Of a DNA stretch of 64,000 nt, positions 27,680-37,669 are shown one piece after another; the first letter of the stretch is position 1, and every line of letters starts with the position of its first letter. Location of the stretch: positions 1-64,000 of the forward strand of contig JAKSMU010000005.1 of the NCBI GenBank assembly GCA_024400455.1, read 5' to 3'. Below the pieces are notes generated by a model, which did not search any database, was not told the DNA's origin, and saw only the letters and a list, made by a program, of their open reading frames with translations. A program made the translations under genes and the position numbers. Source of the stretch: Bacteroidales bacterium. GTDB lineage: Bacteria > Bacteroidota > Bacteroidia > Bacteroidales > F082.

Positions 27680-30600
27680 ATGGTAGAATTTAGGATTGAT
27701 TACCTTCCCGCTGCAAACTATTCGCTGGTAAACAATAGAATAGCCATTTGTCAGTCAATCGAAATCAGCAACACTTCAAGTGAAGATTTGCGTGACATCG
27801 TAATTGAATGTTCCGGCGAGTTCTTTGCTCCTACACGCTCCAATGTGATTGACATAATCAAAGCGGAAAAATCAGTAAGGCTTCAAGGCGTTGATTTGCA
27901 ACTCATTCCCACAAAAGTCGCTTCCATTACCGAAAAAACGCTCACTACTTTCAGCGTAAAGGTTAATGTCAACGCAAGCAATGAAGCCGATTGTACGACG
28001 GTTTTCGCCAAAGACTACCAGATTGACATCATGCCATACGACCAATGGCTTGGAACCAGCATTCTGCCACAATGTCTGGCTTCTTTCGTCATCCCCAACC
28101 ATCCTGCCATCAACAACATTGTGGTAAAGGCTGCGCAAATTCTCAAGGACTTGTCAAAATCCTCATCTTTCACCGGATATCAGTCGGGAAACAGCAACGA
28201 AGTCAGGAAACAGATTGCAGCCATTTATGGTGCCTTGCACGCTGAGAACATCATCTACCGCCCAATGCCGGCATCGTTTGAAACCGTCGGACAACGGATT
28301 ACCCTCCCCGACCAAGTCCTTTCCTCCAAGCTCGGCAACTGCATTGAACTTTCTTTGCTTTTCGCCAGCATTCTGGAAAGCGTAGGCATTCATAGCGGCA
28401 TCGTCCTTCAGAAAGGGCACGCCTATCTAGCCGTTTGGCTTGTTGACGATTGCTGCCAGTACAGCGTCTGCGACGATTCTTCGTACATCGAAAAGAAGTG
28501 TTCCGAAGGCATCGGTGAAATGCTTGTCATTGAATGCACGCAAGTTACGGCAGAAAACACATCATTCGAAGATGCCCAGAGCATTGCTGAAAAAAATCTG
28601 GCCAACCTCAGCAAGTTTGAACTTTACATCGACATACGCCGATGCCGTCTTGAGCGGATTTTGCCTCTTCCCTTCAGAACAACGGTCAATGGCACAAGCG
28701 AAATCGACACCAATGGCGTTGAACATGACGGCTGTGGACTTGATGTAAAGGAACATTCGCGCTACGACCTTAGCAAAATCAAAGAAAGCAAGCGGGAACT
28801 GACCAAAATGGATTTGTGGGAAAGGAAACTCCTCGATTTCTCGCTCCGCAACTCCATGCTCAACCTCTATCTGCGCCAACGGGCCATCCAGTTCATATCA
28901 TTTGATGTGAACATTATTGAAGACCATTTGCAGGATGGCACCGAATATGTCATCGCTCCCAAGCCCGATGTGGACATTGAGATTCCAAATGATGACCGTC
29001 TTATCCGGTCAAAGCAATTGCCTGAATTGCACGAACTTGTCACAAACGACATCGAGCACCACACGCTTCATTCCTATCACACTGATATGGGAACGCGTAC
29101 CATTTTAAAGAACATATACCGAGCCTCCCGAAATGTCATTGAAGAAACCGGCGCCAACGCGCTTTATCTTGCCATCGGAACGCTAAGATGGTTCGAGACC
29201 GAACTCAGCGAAAAGCCACGCTATGCCCCAATTTTGATGTTACCTGTCGAAATGGTTTATAAAAAAGGGAATTATTACATCAGGAAACGGGACGAAGATG
29301 TGGTTTTAAACATCACTTTGATTGAGTTTCTGCGTCAGAATTTCGACATCAATATTGAAGGAATCAATTCATTGCCAAAAGATGAACATGGCATTGATGT
29401 GCCGCTGCTTTTCGCGCTCTTCAGAGAGGCGCTGAAGGACAAGAAACGCTGGGATGTTGAAGAGGAATCCATCCTCGGCATTTTTTCCTTCAGCAAATTC
29501 CTGATGTGGAACGACATCCACAATCACCGTCAGGAACTGTTGGAAAACGACATCATCAGAAGTCTTGTCAATCAGAAACTTGAATTCAATCCGGAAGCCA
29601 TTATCTCCGACCTGAAAGACGCTGACAAAGAGGATAAGCCCGACAGTCTCTCGCTGCCGGTTCCCGTCGACTCATCGCAGATGGCAGCAGTTGTCGAAGC
29701 GAGTCGTGGCCATTCGTTTATCCTTTACGGCCCTCCCGGGACAGGCAAGTCGCAGACCATTACGAACCTGATTGCCAACGCATTGTTCCACGGGAAGCGG
29801 GTCCTGTTTGTCGCTGAAAAAATGGCCGCCTTAAGTGTCGTCGAAAACCGTCTTCAAAAGATTGGACTTGAACCGTTTTGTCTGGAAATGCATTCCAACA
29901 AGATAACCAAACGCCATGTGCTCGACCAACTCAAAAAGGCGATTAGAGTTTCACATATCAAAAAGCCTGAGGATTACGCACGAACCGCAGAGCAACTTTA
30001 TGAACAAAGGACCAGTTTGATTGCCTACATGGAAGCTCTGCACAATGTCGAAAATGCTGATGGTTTGTCGCTTTACGACTGCATCGTCCGATATGAATCC
30101 ATTGACACTGAGGCCTTGGATTTTGATACCAACGACAAGGAGTTGAAGGAAAAATTCAGCATTAAGGAATTTGACAATTACAAGCATCTTTTACACGATA
30201 GGTACAACGTGATCGTCGACTTGGTCGGTCAGCCTTGCAAGCATCCTCTTAACGGACTTAACGTAACCGAATCAAACCTTTCCGACATTTCGCAACTGAC
30301 TCAAGAACTGAAGCAAGCTGCAGAAACGATTCAGTCAGGTATCGACAACAAGGAAAAACTTTCCACAACGGCAGCAAAAAAAACCGAAATCACCCGCGAT
30401 TGCAGCGAAGCCATTTTCAATGAAGACATCAATGCGTGGTATAATGAGTGGCGTAAAATCAAGGCCCAATGGTTTATTCCACGTTTCTTCGGAAAGAAAA
30501 ACTTCATCAAGAAACTGCGCAATTTCAATAATCTGATTGTTGAACAAGAAGTTGATTCATTCTTATCAAAACTTTTGGATTACAATGCCTTACATTCTGA

Positions 30601-33013
30601 AATCGACAAAATCAATGAGGTCATCGCCAAATATTTTGAAATCAAGACGACTGAAGACACACTTCCTTCGCAGCGTGTAATAAGCAACTGCATTGAGCGG
30701 CTTGAAAATTGGTCAAAGCATACCAACCAAGCCCGTGATTGGTACCAATGGTGCGCTTTCAAGCGCGAACTGAAAGATGCCGGGCTTGCCGTCGTAGCAA
30801 GAAAAATCGAAGAAACCGAAATTCCGGCAGGAACTTTATGCGACTCATTCTTCAAAGCGATGTTCAAGAGCCTTGCCAACGAAAAAATTGCGCAGTCGCC
30901 ATTGCTCAGGACCTTTGAAGGTTCCATCTTCGACGAAACGGTGGCAAGATACCGGAAACTCACGGAAGAGTTCCAGGAACTCAGTAAAAAAGAGTTATAT
31001 GCACAGCTTGCATCGCAAATTCCACATGTCACCGACAACATCAACAACAGCAGTGAATTAGGTCTGCTCAACAGAAACATTTCCAATGGCGGCCGAGGCT
31101 TGTCGCTTCGCGAACTGATGGATCAGATTCCTTCCTTGCTGCCTCGCCTCTGCCCATGCATGCTGATGAGCCCCATGTCGGTAGCTCAATTCCTTGACTT
31201 GTCGCAAGAGAAATTCGACTTCGTCATCTTCGACGAAGCCTCGCAAATGCCAACAAGCGAAGCCGTTGGGGCCATTGCCAGAGGAAAGTCTGTCATCGTT
31301 GTCGGCGACCCGAAACAGATGCCGCCAACCAGTTTCTTCGTTTCAACCAGTGTAAGTGAAGAAGAAGCGACAATCGACGATATGGAAAGCATTCTTGAAG
31401 ACTGCCGCACTTTGGGCATTCCGTCGCTGCAATTGAATTGGCACTACCGCTCGCGTCACGAATCGCTGATTGCATTCTCTAACAACGAATACTACGATGG
31501 ATCACTCATCACCTTCCCTTCTGCCGATGACCAGAACACCAAAGTGAAATACATCCATGTTGATGGAGTATACGACAAGGGTGGTCACAGATCAAATAGA
31601 AAAGAGGCCGAGGCCATCGTGAAAGAAATCGCAAGACGGCTCGAAATGCCCGACCATGCCGACAACAGCATTGGTGTCATCGCTTTCAGCGTCGTGCAGC
31701 AAAACCTTATCGAAGATTTGCTTCTGGAGATGCTTGAAACCAAGCTGAATCTACGCATGGCAGCCGATGAACTTTACGAACCGATTTTCGTGAAGAACCT
31801 GGAAAATGTGCAAGGCGACGAACGCGACATCATCCTCTTCTCCATCGGCTATGGTCCCGACAAGGATGGTAATGTATCAATGAATTTCGGTCCGCTCAAC
31901 AATGAGGGTGGCGAACGCCGCCTGAATGTGGCTGTCAGCCGCGCAAGAAAGGAAATGATGGTATTCTCCGCCTTAAGGTCGTCTCAAATTGACTTGAGGC
32001 GTTCCAAAGCAAAAGGCGTTGAAGGGTTGAAACATTTCCTCGAATATGCCGAACAGCAAGTCCTCGTTCTGCCAAGCAACACGAATTCTGAAACTAAAGA
32101 CACGGTTATGGCCGAACAGATTGCCGAAGCATTACGCAAAAAAGGCTATGTTGCCCATACCAATATCGGACGTTCCAACTTCAAGGTTGACGTGGCAATC
32201 AGTGAAGATGCCAATTCCAGCAACTATTGCTTAGGACTGCTCCTCGATGGCGAAAACTATCACAAGACCCAAACGACACGCGATCGTGAAATCGTTCAAC
32301 CATCAGTGCTTAAAAGTTTGAATTGGAGAATCATGCGTATTTGGAGCGTCGACTGGATTACGAATCCCAACAGAGTCATTTCGCGCATCGAAAAATTCAT
32401 CAAGGAAAAGCCAGAACCCAAAGAGGAACTTGTCAAGAAAACAGATTTCGACATCTCGCACGAAACAGTAGAAGAACAGAAAAGCAAAGTCACGGCATAT
32501 AACGCATTTGTTGGCAATGCTTTCGTGACGACCATGGACAACGCCCAGCTTGCTAAAGCCATTTTGAAATGCGAGCAACCCATGACATTGAACTATCTCT
32601 GCAAAAGAATCTGTTTCTTCCGCGATATGCCAAGGACTACACCTGCGATGTTGGCTAAAGTCACTGACTTGGTCAAAAACAAAATGTATTTTGAAAAAAA
32701 AGGTTCCAATATCGTTGTCTGGAATGATGTTGAAGCATCAAGGAATTTTTCCGGCTACCGGCAACACAATGACCGCGACATTACTGAGATTCCTTATATC
32801 GAAATTGCGAATGCCATTGTGGAAGCTGTCACTGAGCAGTTCTCAATCAACAAAGATGCCCTGAGCTTGATTGTGACAAAAAAACTCGGCTTCTCCCGCA
32901 GAGGCACAAAAGTCGACCAGGCATTGAATGAAGCACTCGATTATCTGATCAATAAAGGAAGAATATTCAACATTGACGGAAACATACGCTTAGGAAATAC
33001 ATCATCTCATTGA
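27680..33013 (+). CDS. Transglutaminase / DUF4011 / SF1 helicase / Vsr-like nuclease / DUF3320 protein
   Basis: Protein of 1777 aa. Residues about 145-250 resemble a transglutaminase-like fold with LSSKLGNCIELSLLFASIL (Cys about 221) and QKGHAYLAVW (His about 245). DUF4011 follows (about 370-600). The SF1 helicase has Walker A YGPPGTGKSQTITNLIANAL (about 683-702), FVIFDEASQMP (about 1180), VVGDPKQMPPTSFF, LNWHYRSRHESLIAF, VQGDERDIILFSIGYG and RRLNVAVSRARKEMMVF. Residues about 1475-1570 are a Vsr/MTES_1575-like endonuclease (FKVDVAISED, LLLDGENYHKTQTTRDRE). The end matches DUF3320. Related DUF4011 helicases occur in defence islands and some are linked to phage resistance. Monocistronic with its own promoter. 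Confidence 0.9.
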   Translation: MVEFRIDYLPAANYSLVNNRIAICQSIEISNTSSEDLRDIVIECSGEFFAPTRSNVIDIIKAEKSVRLQGVDLQLIPTKVASITEKTLTTFSVKVNVNASNEADCTTVFAKDYQIDIMPYDQWLGTSILPQCLASFVIPNHPAINNIVVKAAQILKDLSKSSSFTGYQSGNSNEVRKQIAAIYGALHAENIIYRPMPASFETVGQRITLPDQVLSSKLGNCIELSLLFASILESVGIHSGIVLQKGHAYLAVWLVDDCCQYSVCDDSSYIEKKCSEGIGEMLVIECTQVTAENTSFEDAQSIAEKNLANLSKFELYIDIRRCRLERILPLPFRTTVNGTSEIDTNGVEHDGCGLDVKEHSRYDLSKIKESKRELTKMDLWERKLLDFSLRNSMLNLYLRQRAIQFISFDVNIIEDHLQDGTEYVIAPKPDVDIEIPNDDRLIRSKQLPELHELVTNDIEHHTLHSYHTDMGTRTILKNIYRASRNVIEETGANALYLAIGTLRWFETELSEKPRYAPILMLPVEMVYKKGNYYIRKRDEDVVLNITLIEFLRQNFDINIEGINSLPKDEHGIDVPLLFALFREALKDKKRWDVEEESILGIFSFSKFLMWNDIHNHRQELLENDIIRSLVNQKLEFNPEAIISDLKDADKEDKPDSLSLPVPVDSSQMAAVVEASRGHSFILYGPPGTGKSQTITNLIANALFHGKRVLFVAEKMAALSVVENRLQKIGLEPFCLEMHSNKITKRHVLDQLKKAIRVSHIKKPEDYARTAEQLYEQRTSLIAYMEALHNVENADGLSLYDCIVRYESIDTEALDFDTNDKELKEKFSIKEFDNYKHLLHDRYNVIVDLVGQPCKHPLNGLNVTESNLSDISQLTQELKQAAETIQSGIDNKEKLSTTAAKKTEITRDCSEAIFNEDINAWYNEWRKIKAQWFIPRFFGKKNFIKKLRNFNNLIVEQEVDSFLSKLLDYNALHSEIDKINEVIAKYFEIKTTEDTLPSQRVISNCIERLENWSKHTNQARDWYQWCAFKRELKDAGLAVVARKIEETEIPAGTLCDSFFKAMFKSLANEKIAQSPLLRTFEGSIFDETVARYRKLTEEFQELSKKELYAQLASQIPHVTDNINNSSELGLLNRNISNGGRGLSLRELMDQIPSLLPRLCPCMLMSPMSVAQFLDLSQEKFDFVIFDEASQMPTSEAVGAIARGKSVIVVGDPKQMPPTSFFVSTSVSEEEATIDDMESILEDCRTLGIPSLQLNWHYRSRHESLIAFSNNEYYDGSLITFPSADDQNTKVKYIHVDGVYDKGGHRSNRKEAEAIVKEIARRLEMPDHADNSIGVIAFSVVQQNLIEDLLLEMLETKLNLRMAADELYEPIFVKNLENVQGDERDIILFSIGYGPDKDGNVSMNFGPLNNEGGERRLNVAVSRARKEMMVFSALRSSQIDLRRSKAKGVEGLKHFLEYAEQQVLVLPSNTNSETKDTVMAEQIAEALRKKGYVAHTNIGRSNFKVDVAISEDANSSNYCLGLLLDGENYHKTQTTRDREIVQPSVLKSLNWRIMRIWSVDWITNPNRVISRIEKFIKEKPEPKEELVKKTDFDISHETVEEQKSKVTAYNAFVGNAFVTTMDNAQLAKAILKCEQPMTLNYLCKRICFFRDMPRTTPAMLAKVTDLVKNKMYFEKKGSNIVVWNDVEASRNFSGYRQHNDRDITEIPYIEIANAIVEAVTEQFSINKDALSLIVTKKLGFSRRGTKVDQALNEALDYLINKGRIFNIDGNIRLGNTSSH

Positions 33014-33039
33014 AGTCGCCAGCCTGCTGGCATCTTCAA
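33010..33039. terminator. Bidirectional hairpin between convergent genes
   Basis: TTGAAG-tc-GCCAGC-ct-GCTGGC-at-CTTCAA is a nearly perfect palindrome at the end of the DUF4011 gene, between convergent transcription units. It lacks a long T run, so terminator activity is likely but not certain. Confidence 0.5.
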
Positions 33040-33075
33040 ACGAAATGATTTCTCACCATGATATCTTGGGAACCA

Positions 33076-34746
33076 CTAATCGTTGAAGCTGCTTCCTCCG
33101 ATAAATTGCCTTATCATTGAAGTTGAAGGGATTTCCTTGTCGGGAACAGGTGTGAAATAATGGATGAAACGCAACAAGCGATGCGCTTCAGTGTATTCCG
33201 GACAGTTTTTCGGCACGCTTGCCAAGATAGGTTCAGCATGGTTGCGCATTACAGCAAACTCCAAAAGATAGGCCGAATTGAACATCACATCAGCATTTTC
33301 CTGGAAAGGTATAATCCATTTTTCTTCCGCAGCGCATACGCTCGGCCATTGACTGATGGTCTGGCGCGCCGTGAAAGCACCTTTGTTGTAATCACGCACA
33401 ATACGACGCAACAAGCGGTTGTCGTCGGCAGGAATCCAGTTATGGTCATCAAGCGAAGTGCAAGTTAAGGTTGAAATGAATATACGGAACTTACTGTCTT
33501 CCAGCACTTTCTCCGTCAAGCGAGGATTAAGCGCGTGTATGCCTTCTAGAAGCAAAACCGAGCCCGGTTTCAGACTTAAAGTCTTGCCATTGTATTCGCG
33601 GATGCCGGTTACAAAATTGTATTCCGGAACTGACACTTCTTCCCCATTCAATAACGACAAAAGGTCGCGTTCCAAAAGACGGTAATCGACGGTCTCAAAA
33701 TTGTCGAAATCATAAGTTCCATCGGGAAATTTCGGCGTATCGACACGATTAACGAAATAATCATCTGTCGAAAATGAAATCGGATTCAGACCGCAAGCTT
33801 TGAGTTGAATGCTGAGACGCCTACAAAAAGTAGTCTTTCCGCTGCTGCTCGGACCAGTAATCAGAACGACACGCACAGGTCTTTCGCTATGGTAACGACG
33901 GTCGATTTCTTCAGCAATCTGCACGATTTTCTTTTCCTGCAAGGCTTCGGCTACCTGAATGAGTTCGCTCGCTTTTCCGTTCTGGCAAGCCTGATTAACG
34001 TCACCGACATTGCTCAGTTTCATGAAATCGTTCCATCTCAGACTTTCGGAAAACACTTCAAAAGTCTTCGGTTGTTCACAAAATTCGGCCAACTGATTCG
34101 GGTTGCATGAATCAGGCACACGCAAAAGCAAACCGTCACGATAAGCCTCCAAGCCCCATACCCTCAAGAAACCTGTCGATGGCACCAATCGGCCATAATA
34201 GTAATCCGTGGCATTGTCCAAAGTATAATAATCCCAATAAACCTGACCACAAGTTTCCATCAGTTTCACCTTATCACTTTGTCCCAATGCAGTGAAAATC
34301 TGAATGGCCTCTTCAGTCCGCGCCTCATGACGATGAAACTGAATATCCTCGTCAACAAGCTTTTGCATTGTTTTCTGCAAAGCGCCAATTTCAGATTCGT
34401 TCAAAAGATTACCATCCGCTTTGAATATTTTACCATAAAACCCATTGGCGATAGGATGCTCCATATTCAGTTTGCAACCTGGAAAAAGGTCTTGTGAAGC
34501 CTTAAACAAAAGAAAGCACAGGGAACGGCAATACACTAGCATGGCGCTGTGTTCCCTGACATCAAGAAACTCAACATCGCGACTGTTAAAGACTCGGAAT
34601 TTCAATCCTTGCGAAACATTGTTGACCTTGGCCGATACAATCGGATAAGGCTTTTCAAACTGAAAGCCTGCAAGAATTTCCAACAAGGTTGATCCTTCCT
34701 GAAACTCTTTTGTAGTACGGGTGTTTTTGCAGTAAATACGGAGCAT
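33076..34746 (-). CDS. Nucleoside kinase with TGS domain (uridine-kinase-like)
   Basis: Protein of 556 aa. The N-terminus (about 1-60) resembles a TGS/ThrRS-like domain, followed by a ThrRS second-additional-like region with HRHEARTEEA (about 137-146). The C-terminal half is a uridine kinase/phosphoribulokinase P-loop kinase with Walker A ITGPSSSGKTTFCRRL (about 286-301), STDDYFVNR and LLLEGIHALN. This arrangement is standard for Bacteroidota proteins annotated as nucleoside kinases, thought to phosphorylate uridine/cytidine. It follows the TPR lipoprotein by 16 bases. Confidence 0.9.
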   Translation of the reverse strand: MLRIYCKNTRTTKEFQEGSTLLEILAGFQFEKPYPIVSAKVNNVSQGLKFRVFNSRDVEFLDVREHSAMLVYCRSLCFLLFKASQDLFPGCKLNMEHPIANGFYGKIFKADGNLLNESEIGALQKTMQKLVDEDIQFHRHEARTEEAIQIFTALGQSDKVKLMETCGQVYWDYYTLDNATDYYYGRLVPSTGFLRVWGLEAYRDGLLLRVPDSCNPNQLAEFCEQPKTFEVFSESLRWNDFMKLSNVGDVNQACQNGKASELIQVAEALQEKKIVQIAEEIDRRYHSERPVRVVLITGPSSSGKTTFCRRLSIQLKACGLNPISFSTDDYFVNRVDTPKFPDGTYDFDNFETVDYRLLERDLLSLLNGEEVSVPEYNFVTGIREYNGKTLSLKPGSVLLLEGIHALNPRLTEKVLEDSKFRIFISTLTCTSLDDHNWIPADDNRLLRRIVRDYNKGAFTARQTISQWPSVCAAEEKWIIPFQENADVMFNSAYLLEFAVMRNHAEPILASVPKNCPEYTEAHRLLRFIHYFTPVPDKEIPSTSMIRQFIGGSSFND

Positions 34747-34762
34747 AAAAAAATTCTAAATG

Positions 34763-35797
34763 TTATTCTTCAGCCTGGTTTTGAATGCGGTTGATAGCCT
34801 TAATGGCCAATTCATAGTCATTCTGGCGGTTCAACACTTCCTTGTAAATGTCGATGGCATCAGCATATTTCCCCATTTGTTCCAAAACACGGCCTTTGTT
34901 AAACAAGGCGTCAATGTAGTCGGGATTCAGTTCGTATGAACGGCTGAATAATTCCAAAGCCTTTTCATTATCATGAAGATAGATAAAATAGACATAAGCC
35001 TTGTTGTAAATCACCATGAAGTTCTCTGGCTGTTCTATCAGCAAGGTGTCGTAATGCAGAAGTGCTTCCTCGGGTTCTCCATGTTCCTGAAGGTACATGG
35101 CAAGTTCATAACGGGCATTGGCCTTGTCGGGGAAATTTTTCTGAATGCTTCTAATGTATTCCAAGGCAAAAGGCGGCTGCTGAACCGCATAAATCCTACA
35201 TATCTGTTCGACTGGATCATAAAAATTGCCATCTTGCTCGTATGCATATTGGAAATTCTTCAAGGCATTGACCGTATCTTGTTCGGCAATAATGAAATAC
35301 ATGCCTTTAACGAAATAGGCTTTCGGATTATACGAATTGACTTTCAATGCCTTGTCGATGTAGGCGGCTGCAAGATTGAAGTTCTGTTGCAGTAAATTCA
35401 ACTCTCCCAATTTCACCAAAGGACGCGCATCCGATGGGTCAATTTCGGCTGCACGGTTCAATGTGGCACTGATATTGGCTTCATCGCCTAACATGTAATA
35501 AATGTCGGCAAGCATCAAATACGAATCCACATCATTGGGATTCAACGAAATGGCTTTGTTGACATCCATCATGGCCGCACCGACCTGTTCTTCAGCCATA
35601 TAGGCACGGGCACGATTCAAATATAAATCAGAGCGCAAACTGTCTTGCGCGATAGAATCAGTGTAAATGGCAATCGGACTGCCAGGAGCGACAGTTTGTT
35701 CGTCAGTTGACTGTTCAATCGTTTCTTTCGGCTTATCGTTGCATGCGGCGAATGCCAGGCAAATGCCAAATAGTAAAAATAATTTCTTCATATTCAT
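34763..35797 (-). CDS. TPR-repeat lipoprotein
   Basis: Protein of 344 aa with a lipoprotein signal (KKLFLLFGICLAFAAC, lipobox LAFAAC, Cys about 19), so it is probably membrane-anchored. From about residue 55 onward it is a run of tetratricopeptide repeats with typical A-Y-x-x-x-x-x-P signatures (NPNDVDSYLMLADIYY, NPKAYFVKGMYF, NPDYIDALFNKGRV). TPR proteins scaffold complexes; the partner is unknown. Start could be Met1 or Met3. Separated from recA by a hairpin. Confidence 0.9.
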   Translation of the reverse strand: MNMKKLFLLFGICLAFAACNDKPKETIEQSTDEQTVAPGSPIAIYTDSIAQDSLRSDLYLNRARAYMAEEQVGAAMMDVNKAISLNPNDVDSYLMLADIYYMLGDEANISATLNRAAEIDPSDARPLVKLGELNLLQQNFNLAAAYIDKALKVNSYNPKAYFVKGMYFIIAEQDTVNALKNFQYAYEQDGNFYDPVEQICRIYAVQQPPFALEYIRSIQKNFPDKANARYELAMYLQEHGEPEEALLHYDTLLIEQPENFMVIYNKAYVYFIYLHDNEKALELFSRSYELNPDYIDALFNKGRVLEQMGKYADAIDIYKEVLNRQNDYELAIKAINRIQNQAEE

Positions 35798-35809
35798 TGT
35801 TATAAATCA

Positions 35810-35839
35810 CGGATAGAGACACTTAAGCATCTCTATCCG
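35810..35839 (-). terminator. Hairpin terminator after recA
   Basis: Perfect 10-bp stem CGGATAGAGA (35810-35819) with TCTCTATCCG (35830-35839), 12 bases after the recA stop. The following U-rich run is weak. Confidence 0.65.
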
Positions 35840-35851
35840 TTTGAAAATTCA

Positions 35852-36880
35852 TTATTGTTCGCTGTTTTCCAAGGCTTCGAAAATCTTAGCCGTGAGTTCA
35901 TCAGCCAATTCCGGATTGTCTTCGATGAGTTTTTTCACGGCATCGCGGCCTTGCGCCAATTTCGAATCGCCGTAACTGAACCATGAACCGCTCTTCTTGA
36001 TGATGCCCATTTCGACGCCAAGGTCAACGATTTCGCCCGTGCGTGATATGCCTTCACCATAAAGGATATCGAATTCAGCCTTGCGGAACGGAGGCGCAAC
36101 TTTGTTCTTCACAACCTTGACCTTTACACGGCTACCCAAAATGTTTTCGCCGTCCTTAATCTGACTTACCTTACGGATGTCGATGCGAACAGAGCTGTAA
36201 AATTTCAATGCATTACCGCCTGTGGTCGTTTCAGGATTGCCGAACATGACGCCAATCTTTTCACGCAGCTGGTTGATGAAAATGCACACGCAACCGGTCT
36301 TATTAATCGTAGCCGTGAGTTTACGCATAGCCTGCGACATCAAACGGGCCTGCAAACCCATCTTGCTGTCGCCCATTTCGCCTTCAATTTCGCTCTTTGG
36401 CGTCAAGGCAGCGACAGAGTCGACGACGATGACATCGATGGCACCTGAACGGATCAGGTTTTCAGCGATTTCAAGAGCCTGTTCACCATAGTCAGGTTGG
36501 GAAATGAGCAGGTTTTCGACATCAACGCCCAATTTGGCGGCATAGAAACGGTCGAATGCGTGTTCAGCATCGATGAAAGCAGCAATGCCGCCTTTCTTTT
36601 GCGTTTCGGCCACGACGTGCAAGGCCAATGTTGTCTTACCTGAACTTTCTGGTCCGAAAATCTCAATGATTCTTCCTTTAGGCAGACCACCAATGCCCAA
36701 GGCATAGTCCAAGCCGACCGAACCGGTGGAGATGCTCTCCATCTTTTCGGCCTCAGCGCCGAGACGCATGATGCTGCCTTTTCCGAAATTCTTTTCAATG
36801 TTACCGAGGGTGGCTTCCAAAGCCTTTAACTTCTCTTGCTTTAACTTAGCGAGTTCGTCTTGCGATTTTTCAGTTGTCAT
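35852..36880 (-). CDS. recA: Recombinase RecA
   Basis: Protein of 342 aa, normal length. Strand-exchange ATPase for homologous recombination and SOS induction. Visible landmarks: [14 protein letters not shown] at the N-terminus, Walker [18 protein letters not shown] (about 75-91), [20 protein letters not shown] (Walker B, about 149), the loop L2 region [20 protein letters not shown] and the C-terminal acidic tail. No intein or frameshift. I found no clear LexA-type operator upstream. Confidence 0.98.
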   Translation of the reverse strand: MTTEKSQDELAKLKQEKLKALEATLGNIEKNFGKGSIMRLGAEAEKMESISTGSVGLDYALGIGGLPKGRIIEIFGPESSGKTTLALHVVAETQKKGGIAAFIDAEHAFDRFYAAKLGVDVENLLISQPDYGEQALEIAENLIRSGAIDVIVVDSVAALTPKSEIEGEMGDSKMGLQARLMSQAMRKLTATINKTGCVCIFINQLREKIGVMFGNPETTTGGNALKFYSSVRIDIRKVSQIKDGENILGSRVKVKVVKNKVAPPFRKAEFDILYGEGISRTGEIVDLGVEMGIIKKSGSWFSYGDSKLAQGRDAVKKLIEDNPELADELTAKIFEALENSEQ

Positions 36881-36924
36881 AACGTATTTATTTTAAAGAT
36901 TTAACATTCTATGATTTATAGATT

Positions 36925-36962
36925 TTTTGGTTTTCAGTTATCAGTTTTTGGTTTTCAGTTCA
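36925..36962. repeat. Short direct repeat of a TTTTGGTTTTCAGTT spacer
   Basis: TTTTGGTTTTCAGTTATCAG is followed directly by TTTTTGGTTTTCAGTTCACT upstream of recA; a related stretch (GGGTTTTAGGTTTTCAGTT) lies in the transketolase gap near 43278-43296. Dispersed intergenic repeat, function unknown. Confidence 0.5.
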
Positions 36963-36998
36963 CTCAACACTGTTCACCAACAACCCATCACCTTTTAT

Positions 36999-37445
36999 TT
37001 ACTTCACAATTTGCGCAGCATGATCAGCGACCTTCACCTTTTCGATGACCTCCTCTATCCTGCCCTCTTCGTCAATAACAAAAGTAGTGCGCACCACGCC
37101 CATATATTCACGGCCACACATTTTCTTGAGTTGCCAAACGCCATAGGCATTCATGATTTCCTTGTCGGCATCGGTGAGCAGTTGGAACGGCAGGTTTTGC
37201 TTCTGCGTGAATTTACCGTGCGAAGCCTCCGAATCAGGACTGATGCCCAATACGACATAGCCTCTCGACTGCAAGAGCGTATAGTTGTCGCGCAAGTTGC
37301 ATGCCTCTTGAGTGCAGCCTGGGGTATTATCCTTCGGATAGAAATACAACACGACTTTCTTTCCGCGGAAATCACTCAGTTTCACTCTATTACCAAATTG
37401 GTCGGTGGTTTCAAAATCCGGAGCCAAAATTCCTTTTTCTAACAT
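36999..37445 (-). CDS. bcp: Thioredoxin-dependent peroxiredoxin (Bcp/PrxQ)
   Basis: Atypical 2-Cys peroxiredoxin of 148 aa that reduces hydroperoxides using thioredoxin. The catalytic motif YPKDNTPGCTQEACNLRDNY carries the peroxidatic Cys in TPGC and the resolving Cys five residues on, as in PrxQ/BCP. The N-terminus (APDFETTDQFGNRVKLSDFR) and RTTFVIDEEG near the C-terminus are typical. Promoter element TATTTTTG lies 24 bases upstream. Confidence 0.95.
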   Translation of the reverse strand: MLEKGILAPDFETTDQFGNRVKLSDFRGKKVVLYFYPKDNTPGCTQEACNLRDNYTLLQSRGYVVLGISPDSEASHGKFTQKQNLPFQLLTDADKEIMNAYGVWQLKKMCGREYMGVVRTTFVIDEEGRIEEVIEKVKVADHAAQIVK

Positions 37446-37468
37446 AGACTTTCAAATTATTAGGGTTA

Positions 37469-37476
37469 CAAAAATA
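37469..37476 (-). promoter_or_regulatory. -7 promoter element for bcp
   Basis: Reads TATTTTTG on the minus strand, full match to TAnnTTTG, 24 bases before the start codon. Confidence 0.5.
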
Positions 37477-37579
37477 GTAAATTATCTTTTTATAAGTCGT
37501 ATTTCTTCTCAATTCATTTCCATTTATTTATCCTTTCCTTTTCTCGCTGCAAAATAACGACATCCATAAAAAAGAAAAA

Positions 37580-37621
37580 CGACAACAAACGTTTGTAGTC
37601 GACTGTAAGCGTTTGTTGTCG
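37580..37621. promoter_or_regulatory. Perfect 12-bp inverted repeat upstream of bcp
   Basis: CGACAACAAACG (37580-37591) and CGTTTGTTGTCG (37610-37621) are exact inverted copies 18 bases apart; GTTTGTTGTC is then repeated once more, and CAAACGTTTG is itself palindromic. It lies after the lipoprotein gene and before bcp; either a terminator hairpin for the former or an operator. Confidence 0.6.
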
Positions 37622-37669
37622 TTTGTTGTCGGATAGATAATTAATAATCAACCATCTATAAAAAGCAAT

